Source: Thalassolituus sp034111725
GTDB taxonomy: Bacteria; Pseudomonadota; Gammaproteobacteria; Pseudomonadales; Oceanobacteraceae
Direction: 5' to 3'
DNA length: 64,000 bases
Assembly: GCF_034111725.1 (NCBI RefSeq)
Contig: NZ_JAWUWR010000081.1
Span: forward strand, 79,023 to 143,022
Shown here piece by piece: positions 26,098 to 34,734 of this stretch. Every line of letters starts with the position of its first letter. Position 1 is the first letter of the stretch. Under the pieces are notes generated by a model. It was not told the DNA's origin. It made no database searches and saw nothing but the letters and a program-made list of their open reading frames with translations. The position numbers were made by a program, and so were the translations under genes.

Positions 26098-27837
26098 TTA
26101 GCGGTTTTGTCCAATAATACGCATAGCCTTCAAACGGCGACCTGCAGCGGATTCATTTACATTTAAAACATGATCAGCAATACGCTCTAGGCGGTTCAGT
26201 ACGTCAATAAAGGTAACCCCAGCACGAGGCGAGCAATCGCCATTTTCCAATCGAATGTAGTGATTGCCACGATACTCATCGCGTAGCCTATCTACTTCAT
26301 TTTCTAACACAATCGCGTGGTCGAGGTCGACTTCTTGCGGATCCATGGCGACATTCAAATGCATGTTGCTGATGACATCGTGCACCGCAATCATCATGCG
26401 TTCGATTTCAGCGGTCGCAACTTCTGGCCAGGCTGACTTGGTTTCGTGCATGCGTTCTAACAACTTTGAAATCTGGAAATAGATGTCTGCGATGCGCTCC
26501 ATGTCATTGATCATGGTTTGCATGAAACGCATACGTTCAGTTAGGTCGTGTTCTAGGTGAGTGCGTTCACTGATGCTAACGAGGTAGTCCGAAATTTCGA
26601 TTTCAAACTGATCCGTTGCTTGTTCGTATTTTTGGATGCGCTCCATTAGTTTTTCGCGTGGTGCTTTCGGATCGAACAATAACTCGTTAACAGAGTCATG
26701 CATTTTTTCGAGCACGTCGGCAAATTGCTGAATCTCTTTTTGCGCTTGTTCAATCGACAAGTTAGGCGAGGTCATAACGCCTGCGCTGATATAACGTAAG
26801 TGAAAGTTATCCTCATCACTGCCGCTGTCTGGCTGTAAATATTCCACTAGGCGCACGAGTTGTGGCACAAATGCGAACAAAATAATGACGTTCAATACGT
26901 TGAACGAGGTATGAAACAGAGAGAGGGCCAATGTCGCGTTGGAGCGTGCTGCTGGGTCGTCACTTAATACGGATATAGGGTTATTGGTAAAAGTTTGTAC
27001 TGCCCAGTCGATCGCATCAAGTACAAAATAAATAGATATCATCATCCATATCACGCCAATGATATTGAATAAAAAGTGGAATCGAGCGGCTCGCTTAGCA
27101 TGAACGTTTCCAACCATTGCTGCGAGGTTGGCGGTCACCGTAGTACCGATGTTTTCCCCCAAAACCATAGCGGCTGCAATTGGAAAAGATATCCATCCTT
27201 CAAACAGCATCACAAGAGTCACCGCTGTTGCGGCTGAGGATGACTGCATGAGTAGCGTGAGTACGGTGCCGATAACGACGAATAGGATTAGGGAAAAGTA
27301 TCCGTAGCCAGTAAATATATCGAGAAACGCAAGGATCTCAGGGTTACTGCGGATGTCAGGCACCCCGTTTTTGATGAACTCGAGACCAATGAAGAGAATA
27401 CCGAAGCCAACCATGGTTTCAGCAATGTTGCGCCAGCGACTGTTTTTGGAGAATAGAAAAGCAAAGAAAATACCGATCATAGCAATGGCTATCGGGGTGA
27501 TTTTCATCTTGAAGCCGAATAAGGCAACAATCCAAGCGGTGATGGTTGTACCTATGTTGGCACCCATAATGACGCCGGTTGATTCAACAAAGGTAAGTAA
27601 GCCAGCGTTAACAAAACTCACGGCCATAACCGTAGTTGTGGTGGATGATTGGGTAATGGCTGTAGTACCAAAGCCAGTCAGAACGCCAGTAAAGCGGTTG
27701 CGAGTCATACCGCTTAGTATTCCTTTTAAGCGGCTACCGGCGATGTTTTGGAGGCCTTCGCTAAAAATCTTCATACCGAAGATGAAGATTCCTAACGCTC
27801 CTATCAATTGTAGGAAGTCGAAGAAGGAGTAGTTCAT
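26098..27837 (-). CDS. Na/Pi-cotransporter II-related protein with PhoU-like tail
   Basis: 579 residues. The N-terminal half has two Na_Pi_cotrans repeats: GLQNIAGSRLKGILSGMTRNRFTGVLTGFGTTAITQSSTTTTVMAVSFVNAGLL and the later TVLTLLMQSSSAATAVTLVMLFEG, each with the QSSS/QSST substrate motif. About 8-9 membrane helices cover residues 1-335. The C-terminal 230 residues are helical and PhoU-like. The family (NptA/YjbB) moves phosphate with sodium or exports it. There is no pst/phoB gene nearby. Confidence 0.9.
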   Translation of the reverse strand: MNYSFFDFLQLIGALGIFIFGMKIFSEGLQNIAGSRLKGILSGMTRNRFTGVLTGFGTTAITQSSTTTTVMAVSFVNAGLLTFVESTGVIMGANIGTTITAWIVALFGFKMKITPIAIAMIGIFFAFLFSKNSRWRNIAETMVGFGILFIGLEFIKNGVPDIRSNPEILAFLDIFTGYGYFSLILFVVIGTVLTLLMQSSSAATAVTLVMLFEGWISFPIAAAMVLGENIGTTVTANLAAMVGNVHAKRAARFHFLFNIIGVIWMMISIYFVLDAIDWAVQTFTNNPISVLSDDPAARSNATLALSLFHTSFNVLNVIILFAFVPQLVRLVEYLQPDSGSDEDNFHLRYISAGVMTSPNLSIEQAQKEIQQFADVLEKMHDSVNELLFDPKAPREKLMERIQKYEQATDQFEIEISDYLVSISERTHLEHDLTERMRFMQTMINDMERIADIYFQISKLLERMHETKSAWPEVATAEIERMMIAVHDVISNMHLNVAMDPQEVDLDHAIVLENEVDRLRDEYRGNHYIRLENGDCSPRAGVTFIDVLNRLERIADHVLNVNESAAGRRLKAMRIIGQNR

Positions 27838-28161
27838 AGGTCACCACTAAATTCGTGCTTGGAATTGTGTTGCCGAAGCATTGAGGCGGCGATTATAGCC
27901 GCAACTATTTCGCGAGCGGTGGCTTTTTCATATTTTTGTAACAAAAAATAATTCATTTAACGAATATTAATGCTGCCGTTAGTGCGAGCAATGGATGACT
28001 ACTATGGTTTGGGTAAGGCAAATTAATAGTGTTCCAAGTCGGTCAGAATCAGCCGAGTTTGTCGCATGTATGAAACAGTTCGACTACAAAAGTGATGTTT
28101 ACACTATCTTTGCCGCGGTTAGACTGACCGCCGTATTTTCTTGTCGTTCTCAGGTTCTTCT
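27838..28161. promoter_or_regulatory. Divergent gap between Na/Pi gene and EmrA-like gene
   Basis: 324 bases holding both promoters. GGTCAG near 28036 and CTGACC near 28126 form distant inverted arms, but no clear operator or -35/-10 pair stands out. Confidence 0.3.
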
Positions 28162-29199
28162 ATGTCTAAGCAAGTGAGAGTCAGCATCTTATTGGTCGTT
28201 GTACTGGTTGCTGGTGGCTACTGGTGGTGGTGGCATCAAGGGCGGGAAGATACAGATAACGCCTATGTTAAGGCCGATATTGTTTCTGTAATGAGTCGTG
28301 TTGCAGGAACCGTTACCGATACTCCTGCACCTGCGAATCGTTTTGTCGAGGTCGGGGAGCTATTGTTGCAACTCGATCCGGCCGTATATCAAGCCGAAGT
28401 TGCTGAAGCTGCTGCTCAGCTGGTTGAGGCTCAAGCCCTACTGGAACATCTAGCGGATCGTGAGAGTGCACAGAAGTCGCAAATTAATGCTGCAGCTGCC
28501 AGTGTTGAAGCGGCTGATGCGGAGTGGCGCCGTACGATTCAGCAAGAAGACCGGCTAACCCAGTTGAAGGGTAAGCAATACGTATCTCAAGATGACCTAG
28601 ACGCAGCTGATATTAATAAGGCCGCATCGTTAGCGCGACTCAATCAAGTTAAGGCTCAGTTGGCGGCGCAGAAAGCAAACTTAGTAACGGTGAGTGGTGA
28701 GCGCCCGCAGTTAGCGGCTGCTGTCGCCAAAGCGGAAGCAACACTAGAGCGGGCTCAATTGAACCTGAGTTACACCCAAATAACAGCGCCGCGAGCAGGC
28801 ATTGTGACTAGTCGCCAAGCACAAGTAGGTCAGACTGTTGAGCCGGGCATGCGGCTCTTAAGTTTAGTCACTGAACCTATTTGGATTTATGCTAATTTCA
28901 AGGAAACTCAAGTCGCTAATATGCACGAAGGTGACGTCGCAACGATTCATGTCGATGGATTGGATGGTAAGAAATTCAGCGGTCATGTCGATAGTTTCTT
29001 CGCTGCAACGGGTTCTGAGTTTGCTTTGTTACCCGCCCAAAATGCGACAGGCAACTTCACCAAGGTGATTCAGCGTTTGCCGGTTAAGATTCTCTTCAAT
29101 GAAGGTCAGGATCTCAGCGGTGTACGTCCTGGTATGTCGTTAGAAGTGACGGTATTTACCGACGCGAAAAAAGCACCTGCTGTAACGCAGTCTAAATAG
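28162..29199 (+). CDS. EmrA-like membrane fusion protein (HlyD family)
   Basis: 345 residues from the ATG at 28162. One N-terminal membrane anchor (VSILLVVVLVAGGYWWWW) is followed by the biotinyl-lipoyl half motif EDTDNAYVKADIVSVMSRVAGTV, a long alanine-rich coiled-coil hairpin (about 80-200), then LSYTQITAPRAGIV, the second lipoyl half and a beta barrel. It links an inner-membrane transporter to an outer-membrane channel. It is followed after two bases by a 14-TM MFS pump, making an EmrAB-type pair; no TolC-like gene is adjacent. Confidence 0.92.
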   Translation: MSKQVRVSILLVVVLVAGGYWWWWHQGREDTDNAYVKADIVSVMSRVAGTVTDTPAPANRFVEVGELLLQLDPAVYQAEVAEAAAQLVEAQALLEHLADRESAQKSQINAAAASVEAADAEWRRTIQQEDRLTQLKGKQYVSQDDLDAADINKAASLARLNQVKAQLAAQKANLVTVSGERPQLAAAVAKAEATLERAQLNLSYTQITAPRAGIVTSRQAQVGQTVEPGMRLLSLVTEPIWIYANFKETQVANMHEGDVATIHVDGLDGKKFSGHVDSFFAATGSEFALLPAQNATGNFTKVIQRLPVKILFNEGQDLSGVRPGMSLEVTVFTDAKKAPAVTQSK

Positions 29200-29201
29200 C
29201 C

Positions 29202-30740
29202 GTGGCCGATCGCTTTCCTAAGCATTGGTTGGCGATAGCCGGAGCCTTGATAGGCTCCTTTATGGCTATTCTTGATATTCAGATCACCAACTCCTCATTA
29301 AAAGATATCCAAGCGGCGCTTGGGGCAACCCTTGAAGAGTCTTCGTGGGTAGCGACCTCTTATTTAGTTGCTGAGATGATTGCCATTCCACTATGTGGAT
29401 TCTTCTCCGCTTGGCTATCACCTCGGCGTTATCTGTTGTGGAATGGTACGGGATTCATTCTGGCGTCGTTAGCCTGCTCATTCGCATGGAATCTCGACTC
29501 TATGATCGTATTCCGTGCACTACAGGGCTTTACTGGCGGCGCTCTTATTCCAATGGCCTTCACTCTGATCGTCACTTTGCTTCCAGCCGAAAAACGACCG
29601 ATTGGTATGGCGCTATTCGGCGTGACCGCGACGTTTGCCCCAACCATAGGCCCAACGCTGGGTGGATGGCTGACCGAAGTTTTTAGCTGGCACTACATCT
29701 TTTATTTGAATGTTGTTCCTGGCGTTTTGGTTCTTTTTCTTCTGAGCGAAGGCCTAGATAAAGAAGAAGGTGACCCTAGTCAGCTAAAGCGCATCGACTT
29801 ATTCGGCATACTGACCATGGCGGTAGGCATGGGATGTTTGGAAGTCATGTTGGAAGAGGGGGCTCGAGATGATTGGTTTGATGCGGAGTATATTCGCTGG
29901 CTGGCGTTGGTTTCAGCGTCGTGTTTATTTCTTTTCGCTCGCAAGCAGTTGGCGAGTGAGTACCCACTTGTAAACCTCCGCTTATTTAAAAGTCGAGATT
30001 TTACCTTGGCGTGTATCTCCTATTTTGTTCTTGGTGCCGCCTTATTTGGTTCCGTCTATTTAGTGCCATTGTATTTGGCGTCAGTCCAAGATTATACGGC
30101 GTTGGACATTGGCTTAGTGCTGATGTGGGTAGGTTTTCCTCAGTTGCCTTTTTTCCCACTTATTCCGCGCATGCTAAAGTACATCGATGCTAAGTATCTG
30201 GTTGCTTTTGGATTTTTAGTGGTCGGTGGCAGTATGTTTATGAACATACATATGACCACGAACTACACGGGTGCCTACTTAATACCGGCCTTGCTGATTC
30301 GTGCGATAGGGCAACCTTTTATCATTGTACCCTTATCGATTTTATCGTCGCAGAACTTGGATCCAAAAGAAGTGCCGTCGGCATCTACTCTTTATAATGT
30401 GATGCGCAACTTAGGTGGCGCAGTGGGAATTGCCATGTTGGCGACGACATTGGAGTATCGCACTGATGTTCACTTAGCGGATTTGCAGCAGCGTATCGTT
30501 ATGGGCAGTCAAAATGCGATGGAATATCTACGTCAACTAGGTGACGTACTGCAAGCCGGTGGCGGCAACGCCGATCAAAGTGTTGGTGTACTTATGACTG
30601 AGTTACACAAGCAAGCTATGGTGATGTCTTATAACGAAGCCTTCTTTGGTTTGGGCATCGCTTTGCTGTTAGCGTCGTTGGTGTCTTTGAGTATTCGCCC
30701 GGCGATAAAGTCCAATAACGCCGAAGCGCCTGTCCATTAA
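29202..30740 (+). CDS. EmrB-like DHA2-family MFS multidrug transporter
   Basis: 512 residues from a GTG start two bases after the EmrA-like stop. About 14 transmembrane helices are visible. The N-terminus has AILDIQITNSSLKDIQAALGATLEESSWVATSY, the DHA2 motif D1 region, and GFFSAWLSPRRYLLWNG / FRALQGFTGGALIPMA / FGVTATFAPTIGPTLGGWLTE, which contain MFS motifs A and C. It exports hydrophobic compounds by proton antiport. Substrates are unknown. It forms an operon with the upstream fusion protein. Confidence 0.93.
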   Translation: MADRFPKHWLAIAGALIGSFMAILDIQITNSSLKDIQAALGATLEESSWVATSYLVAEMIAIPLCGFFSAWLSPRRYLLWNGTGFILASLACSFAWNLDSMIVFRALQGFTGGALIPMAFTLIVTLLPAEKRPIGMALFGVTATFAPTIGPTLGGWLTEVFSWHYIFYLNVVPGVLVLFLLSEGLDKEEGDPSQLKRIDLFGILTMAVGMGCLEVMLEEGARDDWFDAEYIRWLALVSASCLFLFARKQLASEYPLVNLRLFKSRDFTLACISYFVLGAALFGSVYLVPLYLASVQDYTALDIGLVLMWVGFPQLPFFPLIPRMLKYIDAKYLVAFGFLVVGGSMFMNIHMTTNYTGAYLIPALLIRAIGQPFIIVPLSILSSQNLDPKEVPSASTLYNVMRNLGGAVGIAMLATTLEYRTDVHLADLQQRIVMGSQNAMEYLRQLGDVLQAGGGNADQSVGVLMTELHKQAMVMSYNEAFFGLGIALLLASLVSLSIRPAIKSNNAEAPVH

Positions 30741-30908
30741 TCAATGCTTGTGCTGGGGTGGCAGATTTTATACACTACGCGCCCTTTTAATAGGCCCCGT
30801 CCGTCTAAGTGATGTTCAATATTGAGCACATTGAAGTGGTTGGGAAGATAAACGACAAGCGATTCCAAAACTTGTCACTTGATAAAACGATCGGAGTGAT
30901 CTGAATTT

Positions 30909-31160
30909 ATGGTAGTTATCCGTTTGGCCCGTGGCGGCTCTAAAAAACGTCCTTTTTATCACATTAACGTAGCTGATGCCCGCTCACCACGTGACGGTCG
31001 CTTTATCGAGCGTGTTGGATTTTTCAATCCAGTTGCTCGTGGCCAAGAAGAGGCCTTGCGTCTGGATCTTGAGCGCGTTGACTATTGGTTGAGCAAAGGT
31101 GCACAACCAACAGAACGTGTTGAGAAATTGGTTAAAGATCTCAAGAAAGCTCAGGCTTAA
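30909..31160 (+). CDS. rpsP: 30S ribosomal protein S16
   Basis: 83 residues: VIRLARGGSKKRPFYHINVADARSPRDGRFIERVGFFNP is the S16 signature and is complete. First gene of the rpsP-rimM-trmD-rplS operon. A TTGTGC/TATACA pair near 30748-30774 might be the promoter, but the spacing (15) is short. Confidence 0.98.
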   Translation: MVVIRLARGGSKKRPFYHINVADARSPRDGRFIERVGFFNPVARGQEEALRLDLERVDYWLSKGAQPTERVEKLVKDLKKAQA

Positions 31161-31184
31161 TTGTCAAACGCGGAGTTGTCTGTA

Positions 31185-31709
31185 GTGTCTGAAGAGAACA
31201 TTTCAGTATTAGGAAAGGTCTCAACGGCATTTGGTATTAAAGGTTGGATCAAAGTATTTTCTTACACCGATCCGGTCACCAACATTCTGGATTACCCCAT
31301 TTGGCAACTTAAGATTCAAGGTCAGTGGAAAGAATTCAAAGTGCTGCAAGGCAAGGCGCAGGGCAAAGGGTTAGTGGCACAATTAGAAGGTATTAACGAT
31401 CGTGATCAGGCTCTAGCAATTGCTAAAGCTGAGATTGCAGTACCGACTGAAGCACTACCTGAACTTGAAGATGATGAACATTATTGGTTCCAGCTGGAAG
31501 GGTTGAAGGTGGTAAACACCGACGGCGTGTGGCTGGGCCAGGTGAAAGAGCTTTTTGAATCTGGTGGTGGCAATCAGGTTATGGTGATTAAACCTTGCGA
31601 AGGCAGTGTTGATCAACGTGAACGTATGCTTCCTTATGTAGATCAATTTGTTCTAGAGGTGGATTTGGATCGCGCTGAGATTCAAGTTGACTGGGACCCG
31701 GATTTTTAA
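31185..31709 (+). CDS. rimM: 16S rRNA processing protein RimM
   Basis: 174 residues from a GTG at 31185 with GGAG about nine bases upstream; a TTG at 31161, touching the rpsP stop, is the alternative start and adds eight residues. It shows LGKVSTAFGIKGWIKVFSYTDP (RimM N-domain) and EHYWFQLEGLKVVN plus a PRC-barrel C-domain ending in MLPYVDQFVLEVDL. It binds S19 and assists 30S head maturation. Confidence 0.95.
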   Translation: MSEENISVLGKVSTAFGIKGWIKVFSYTDPVTNILDYPIWQLKIQGQWKEFKVLQGKAQGKGLVAQLEGINDRDQALAIAKAEIAVPTEALPELEDDEHYWFQLEGLKVVNTDGVWLGQVKELFESGGGNQVMVIKPCEGSVDQRERMLPYVDQFVLEVDLDRAEIQVDWDPDF

Positions 31710-31750
31710 ACTTGGGCCCTCAAACAAGGGCTAAAGTGGAGTAATAACCG

Positions 31751-32506
31751 GTGTGGTTTGGAGTTGTGACTCTGTTTCCGGAAATGCTGCAAGCGCTGAC
31801 TGACCAAGGTGTTAGTGGGCGTGCGGTAAAGCAAGATCGGGTGCAGATTACGTGCTGGAATCCTCGTGATTTCGCGCATGATAACTACCAAACCGTGGAC
31901 GATCGTCCGTACGGCGGTGGACCAGGAATGCTGATGAAAATTCAGCCTCTACGGGACGCTATCCATGCAGCTAAAGCAGCTGCTGGAGACGGTGCTAAGG
32001 TGATTTATATGTCACCGCAGGGCCGTAAACTGGATCAACAAGGTGTGCTTGAATTAGCACAACAATATAAGTTGATTCTAGTGGCTGGACGGTACGAAGG
32101 TATTGATGAACGTTTGATTGAACACGAAGTCGACGAAGAATGGTCTATCGGTGACTTTGTGTTGAGTGGTGGTGAGTTAGCCGCGATGACGTTGATGGAT
32201 GCCGTGATTCGATTGGTGCCCGGTGTGTTAGGGCATGATCAATCAGCCCAGCAAGACTCCTTTATGGAAGGTTTGTTGGATTGTCCACACTATACGCGCC
32301 CCGAAGATTATGACGGGCAGTTAGTACCCGAAGTACTACTCAGTGGTAATCACGAGAAAATCCGCCAATGGCGCTTAAAGCAGTCATTGGGCCGAACCTG
32401 GGAACGCAGACCGGACTTACTGGATGCGCTGGAACTGACAAACGAGCAACAAAAGTTATTGACAGAGTATCTGAATGAACGCGAAGCGCCTTCATCAGAC
32501 TGTTAA
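31751..32506 (+). CDS. trmD: tRNA (guanine37-N1)-methyltransferase
   Basis: 251 residues from a GTG start (MWFGVVTLFPEM). SPOUT methyltransferase that makes m1G37 with S-adenosylmethionine. Knot and cofactor segments are intact: VIYMSPQGRKLDQQG, LVAGRYEGIDERLIE and WSIGDFVLSGGELAAMTLMDAVIRLVPGVLG, plus PHYTRP. Third gene of the operon. Confidence 0.98.
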   Translation: MWFGVVTLFPEMLQALTDQGVSGRAVKQDRVQITCWNPRDFAHDNYQTVDDRPYGGGPGMLMKIQPLRDAIHAAKAAAGDGAKVIYMSPQGRKLDQQGVLELAQQYKLILVAGRYEGIDERLIEHEVDEEWSIGDFVLSGGELAAMTLMDAVIRLVPGVLGHDQSAQQDSFMEGLLDCPHYTRPEDYDGQLVPEVLLSGNHEKIRQWRLKQSLGRTWERRPDLLDALELTNEQQKLLTEYLNEREAPSSDC

Positions 32507-32517
32507 GGAGCGAAATA

Positions 32518-32871
32518 ATGAGCAGCAAGAACACAATCATTCAGCAGATTGAAAATGCACAGCTGAAAGAAGCACTTCCAGCATTTGGCCCTGGCGACAC
32601 TATCGTTGTACAGGTAAAAGTGAAAGAAGGTACTCGTGAGCGTCTACAGGCGTTCGAAGGTGTAGTAATCGGTAAGCGTAATCGCGGTCTGAACTCTGCT
32701 TTCACAGTACGTAAAATCTCTCACGGTGTTGGTGTAGAACGTACTTTCCAGACTCACAGCCCATTGGTTGATAGCGTTGAAGTGAAACGCCGTGGTGCGG
32801 TTCGTCAAGCTAAGTTGTACTACCTGCGTGAGCGTAGCGGTAAATCTGCACGTATCAAAGAAAAGCTGTAA
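32518..32871 (+). CDS. rplS: 50S ribosomal protein L19
   Basis: 117 residues with FGPGDTIVVQVKVKEGTRERLQAFEGVVIGKRNRGLNSAFTVRKISHGVGVERTF, the L19 core. It follows trmD by 11 bases with a strong AAGGAG, and a strong terminator ends the operon. Confidence 0.98.
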   Translation: MSSKNTIIQQIENAQLKEALPAFGPGDTIVVQVKVKEGTRERLQAFEGVVIGKRNRGLNSAFTVRKISHGVGVERTFQTHSPLVDSVEVKRRGAVRQAKLYYLRERSGKSARIKEKL

Positions 32872-32883
32872 GCTTTTCAGCGG

Positions 32884-32913
32884 AAAAAACGGGCCATTGG
32901 CCCGTTTTTTTTT
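32884..32913 (+). terminator. Rho-independent terminator of the trmD operon
   Basis: A12-type stem AAAAAACGGGCC / GGCCCGTTTTTT with ATT loop and a nine-T run, 12 bases after the rplS stop. Confidence 0.93.
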
Positions 32914-33017
32914 GGTCTTTTTCTATAGGCCTGTATGATGTTGGCAGCTTTCTACGAGTCATGAGCTTAGTTTGGCTCAGTCACTCAAACTCTTCATAGG
33001 TTAATGAGCAGATTTTT

Positions 33018-33878
33018 ATGAAAAAGACCCTAATTGCGGCTGCGCTTGGATTATTAATTGGCGCAACAGCAAATGCCGAAATGACACTAAAGGACGCAGC
33101 AGAAGCCAAATTGGTTGCTGCTTTCGGACCCGACTTAAAAGTTCGGGAAGTGGCGCAGTTGGCTAAAGGCCAAATACTAGAAGTGGTATTGATAGATGGC
33201 AGTGTCATGCATATGACGCCGGATTTAAGCTACTTCACTTATCGCGATGAATTGTATGAGTTGACCGCTCGTGGCGCTAAGAGTGTTACTGAATCTCGCC
33301 AAGAACCGATGCGCGCAGCAAGCCTTGCGGCGGTGCCTGATCGAGACACGGTTGTATTTCCTGCGAAAGGTGAGCAGAAAGCTATGATCAATGTCTTTAC
33401 CGATATTGATTGTGGATATTGCCAAAAACTACACATCGAGATTCCCCGCCTAAACGAGTTAGGCATTAAAGTTCGCTACCTAGCGTATCCTAGAGCTGGG
33501 ATAAAGGATCGTGAAACGGGGCAGCTAACGCCATCGTTCGAAAAAATTAACTATGTTTGGTGTCAGACTGATCGTGGTTCTGCGATGACCGACATGAAAG
33601 CCACTCAGCGAGCGTTGAATATTACTGGTCAACGCTTGTCTCAAGCGAGCAGTCCAGACCAGGCGGGCACTCTTGAAGGAGAGTATCGTGCATTGCAATC
33701 GCAAATGATGGGTATGCTAGCGTCAAGCAAAGACTGTCATTCTCCAATTGCTGTCCAATATGAGCTAGGTCAGTCTGTTGGTGTCACTGGCACACCTGCA
33801 ATTGTGACAGAAGAGGGCAGCCTCATTCCAGGTTATATGCCTGCGGATGAGTTAGCTAAGCGTTTAGGCGTCTTATAA
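33018..33878 (+). CDS. dsbC: Thiol:disulfide interchange protein DsbC
   Basis: 286 residues. A cleavable signal peptide (KKTLIAAALGLLIGATANA) is followed by the N-terminal dimerisation domain (about 22-90), a linker helix, and a thioredoxin domain with the C132-GY-C135 active site and the cis-proline loop VTGTPAI. It is a periplasmic disulfide isomerase kept reduced by DsbD. A second cysteine pair (WCQ and DCH) matches the structural disulfide of DsbC. It is somewhat longer than E. coli DsbC because of an insert around residues 190-220. Confidence 0.95.
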   Translation: MKKTLIAAALGLLIGATANAEMTLKDAAEAKLVAAFGPDLKVREVAQLAKGQILEVVLIDGSVMHMTPDLSYFTYRDELYELTARGAKSVTESRQEPMRAASLAAVPDRDTVVFPAKGEQKAMINVFTDIDCGYCQKLHIEIPRLNELGIKVRYLAYPRAGIKDRETGQLTPSFEKINYVWCQTDRGSAMTDMKATQRALNITGQRLSQASSPDQAGTLEGEYRALQSQMMGMLASSKDCHSPIAVQYELGQSVGVTGTPAIVTEEGSLIPGYMPADELAKRLGVL

Positions 33879-33909
33879 CCGAAAAGTCGGCATGTTTATC
33901 GCTTAAACG

Positions 33910-33933
33910 AACCCGCTAATTGGCGGGTTTTTT
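33910..33933 (+). terminator. Rho-independent terminator after dsbC
   Basis: AACCCGC-TAATTG-GCGGGTT followed by Ts, 31 bases after the dsbC stop. Confidence 0.88.
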
Positions 33934-34277
33934 ATGTCTGTGATTAAATAATTTTAGGATTTGGCACTCTGCGCACATGCCCTATTTAAGTACGAATGTT
34001 CATTATATTTTATGCAATTGAAGCGCAAGCCTTATGTGAAGTGGCCTTGCAGCAAGTATTCAGAGGTTATGCATAGGGTTATCCACAGGCGCTGGTTTGA
34101 CTGATTTTCACCCTATATTAACTTTTTATCGAAAAGTTCAGAAAACTACTTTACTCAGATCTTTTTCGGTGCGTCCCGCCCCATGATGATGCCTTCTTAT
34201 GCACACTGGTATTTTAAAGTCGTATTTTCTTCATATTTGGCTTATAAAAAGTAAATATGACTATTGATTTTTGTAAG

Positions 34278-34405
34278 TCATTGAAAAATAAAGAATTTTT
34301 AATAGATCAAAAAATGATCAATCTGTAGGGAGGCTAAGTATGATGGGGATTTGTTGCATTTTTCAAAGTCTTATCCACCAACTTATCCACAGAATCTGTG
34401 GGCAA
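34278..34405 (+). repeat. Degenerate tandem module, copy 1 (300 bp period)
   Basis: It begins TCATTGAAAAATA (34278-34290) and ends with TTTCAAA...two DnaA-like boxes...TGTGGG (34361-34402). Both blocks recur exactly 300 bases downstream; the last 45 bases match at 36 positions by my count. The middle is diverged. Confidence 0.7.
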
Positions 34406-34577
34406 AATACATCGGACTATCTCCGCCAATTTGAGCAATTTTTTTTATAAAATGCTGTGTTGACTATTGACAGGGTATTGGTGACAAAAAGTTGGTTATA
34501 CACATTTGCTATCTTCGTATTTTGAACTGTCATGAAAAAGTCAAGCGCTTGTAGTATTAACTTTCAGTATTCATAAC

Positions 34578-34705
34578 TCATTGAAAAATATAAGATTTTT
34601 TTGTGGTGTAAAAGCGAACAATTTAACTCAGGGCCTGTATTCATGGGCCTTAGAGGGAGTTTTCAAAAACTTATCCAGAAAGTTATCAACAGAAAATGTG
34701 GGTAA
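34578..34705 (+). repeat. Degenerate tandem module, copy 2 (300 bp period)
   Basis: Same block order as copy 1 without net indels between the two conserved blocks. The preceding TTATACACA (34496) likewise matches TTATGCACA (34197) at a 299 base offset, so the repeated unit extends further left. Confidence 0.7.
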
Positions 34706-34711
34706 CTCACG

Positions 34712-34732
34712 AAAAGCCCGAAAACACGGGCC
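34712..34732 (-). terminator. Terminator of truC
   Basis: On the minus strand GCCCG-TGTTTT-CGGGC is followed by TTTTC, starting four bases beyond the truC stop codon. Confidence 0.7.
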
Positions 34733-34734
34733 TT

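Larger units (their letters stand above)
34067..34705 (+). other. DnaA-box cluster: candidate origin or DnaA-titration/regulatory locus
   Basis: It lies in the 856 bp gap between convergent dsbC and truC, so no promoter is needed here. Exact TTATNCACA boxes on the plus strand are at 34079-34087 (C), 34197-34205 (G), 34383-34391 (C) and 34496-34504 (A). Near matches are at 34067 (TTATGCATA), 34371 (TTATCCACC), 34671 (TTATCCAGA), 34683 (TTATCAACA) and, reversed, 34697-34705 (TGTGGGTAA). Three box pairs start exactly 12 bases apart (34067/34079, 34371/34383, 34671/34683). The region is AT-rich, with GATC followed by T-runs at 34159 and, reversed, around 34306-34320, similar to E. coli 13-mers. 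DnaA binding is strongly suggested; whether it is oriC or a datA/DARS-like element is not decided. Confidence 0.7.

Noticed and set aside
30748..30774. TTGTGC/TATACA promoter for rpsP
   Set aside because: Spacer of 15 and weak -35; not reliable enough to list as a separate feature.
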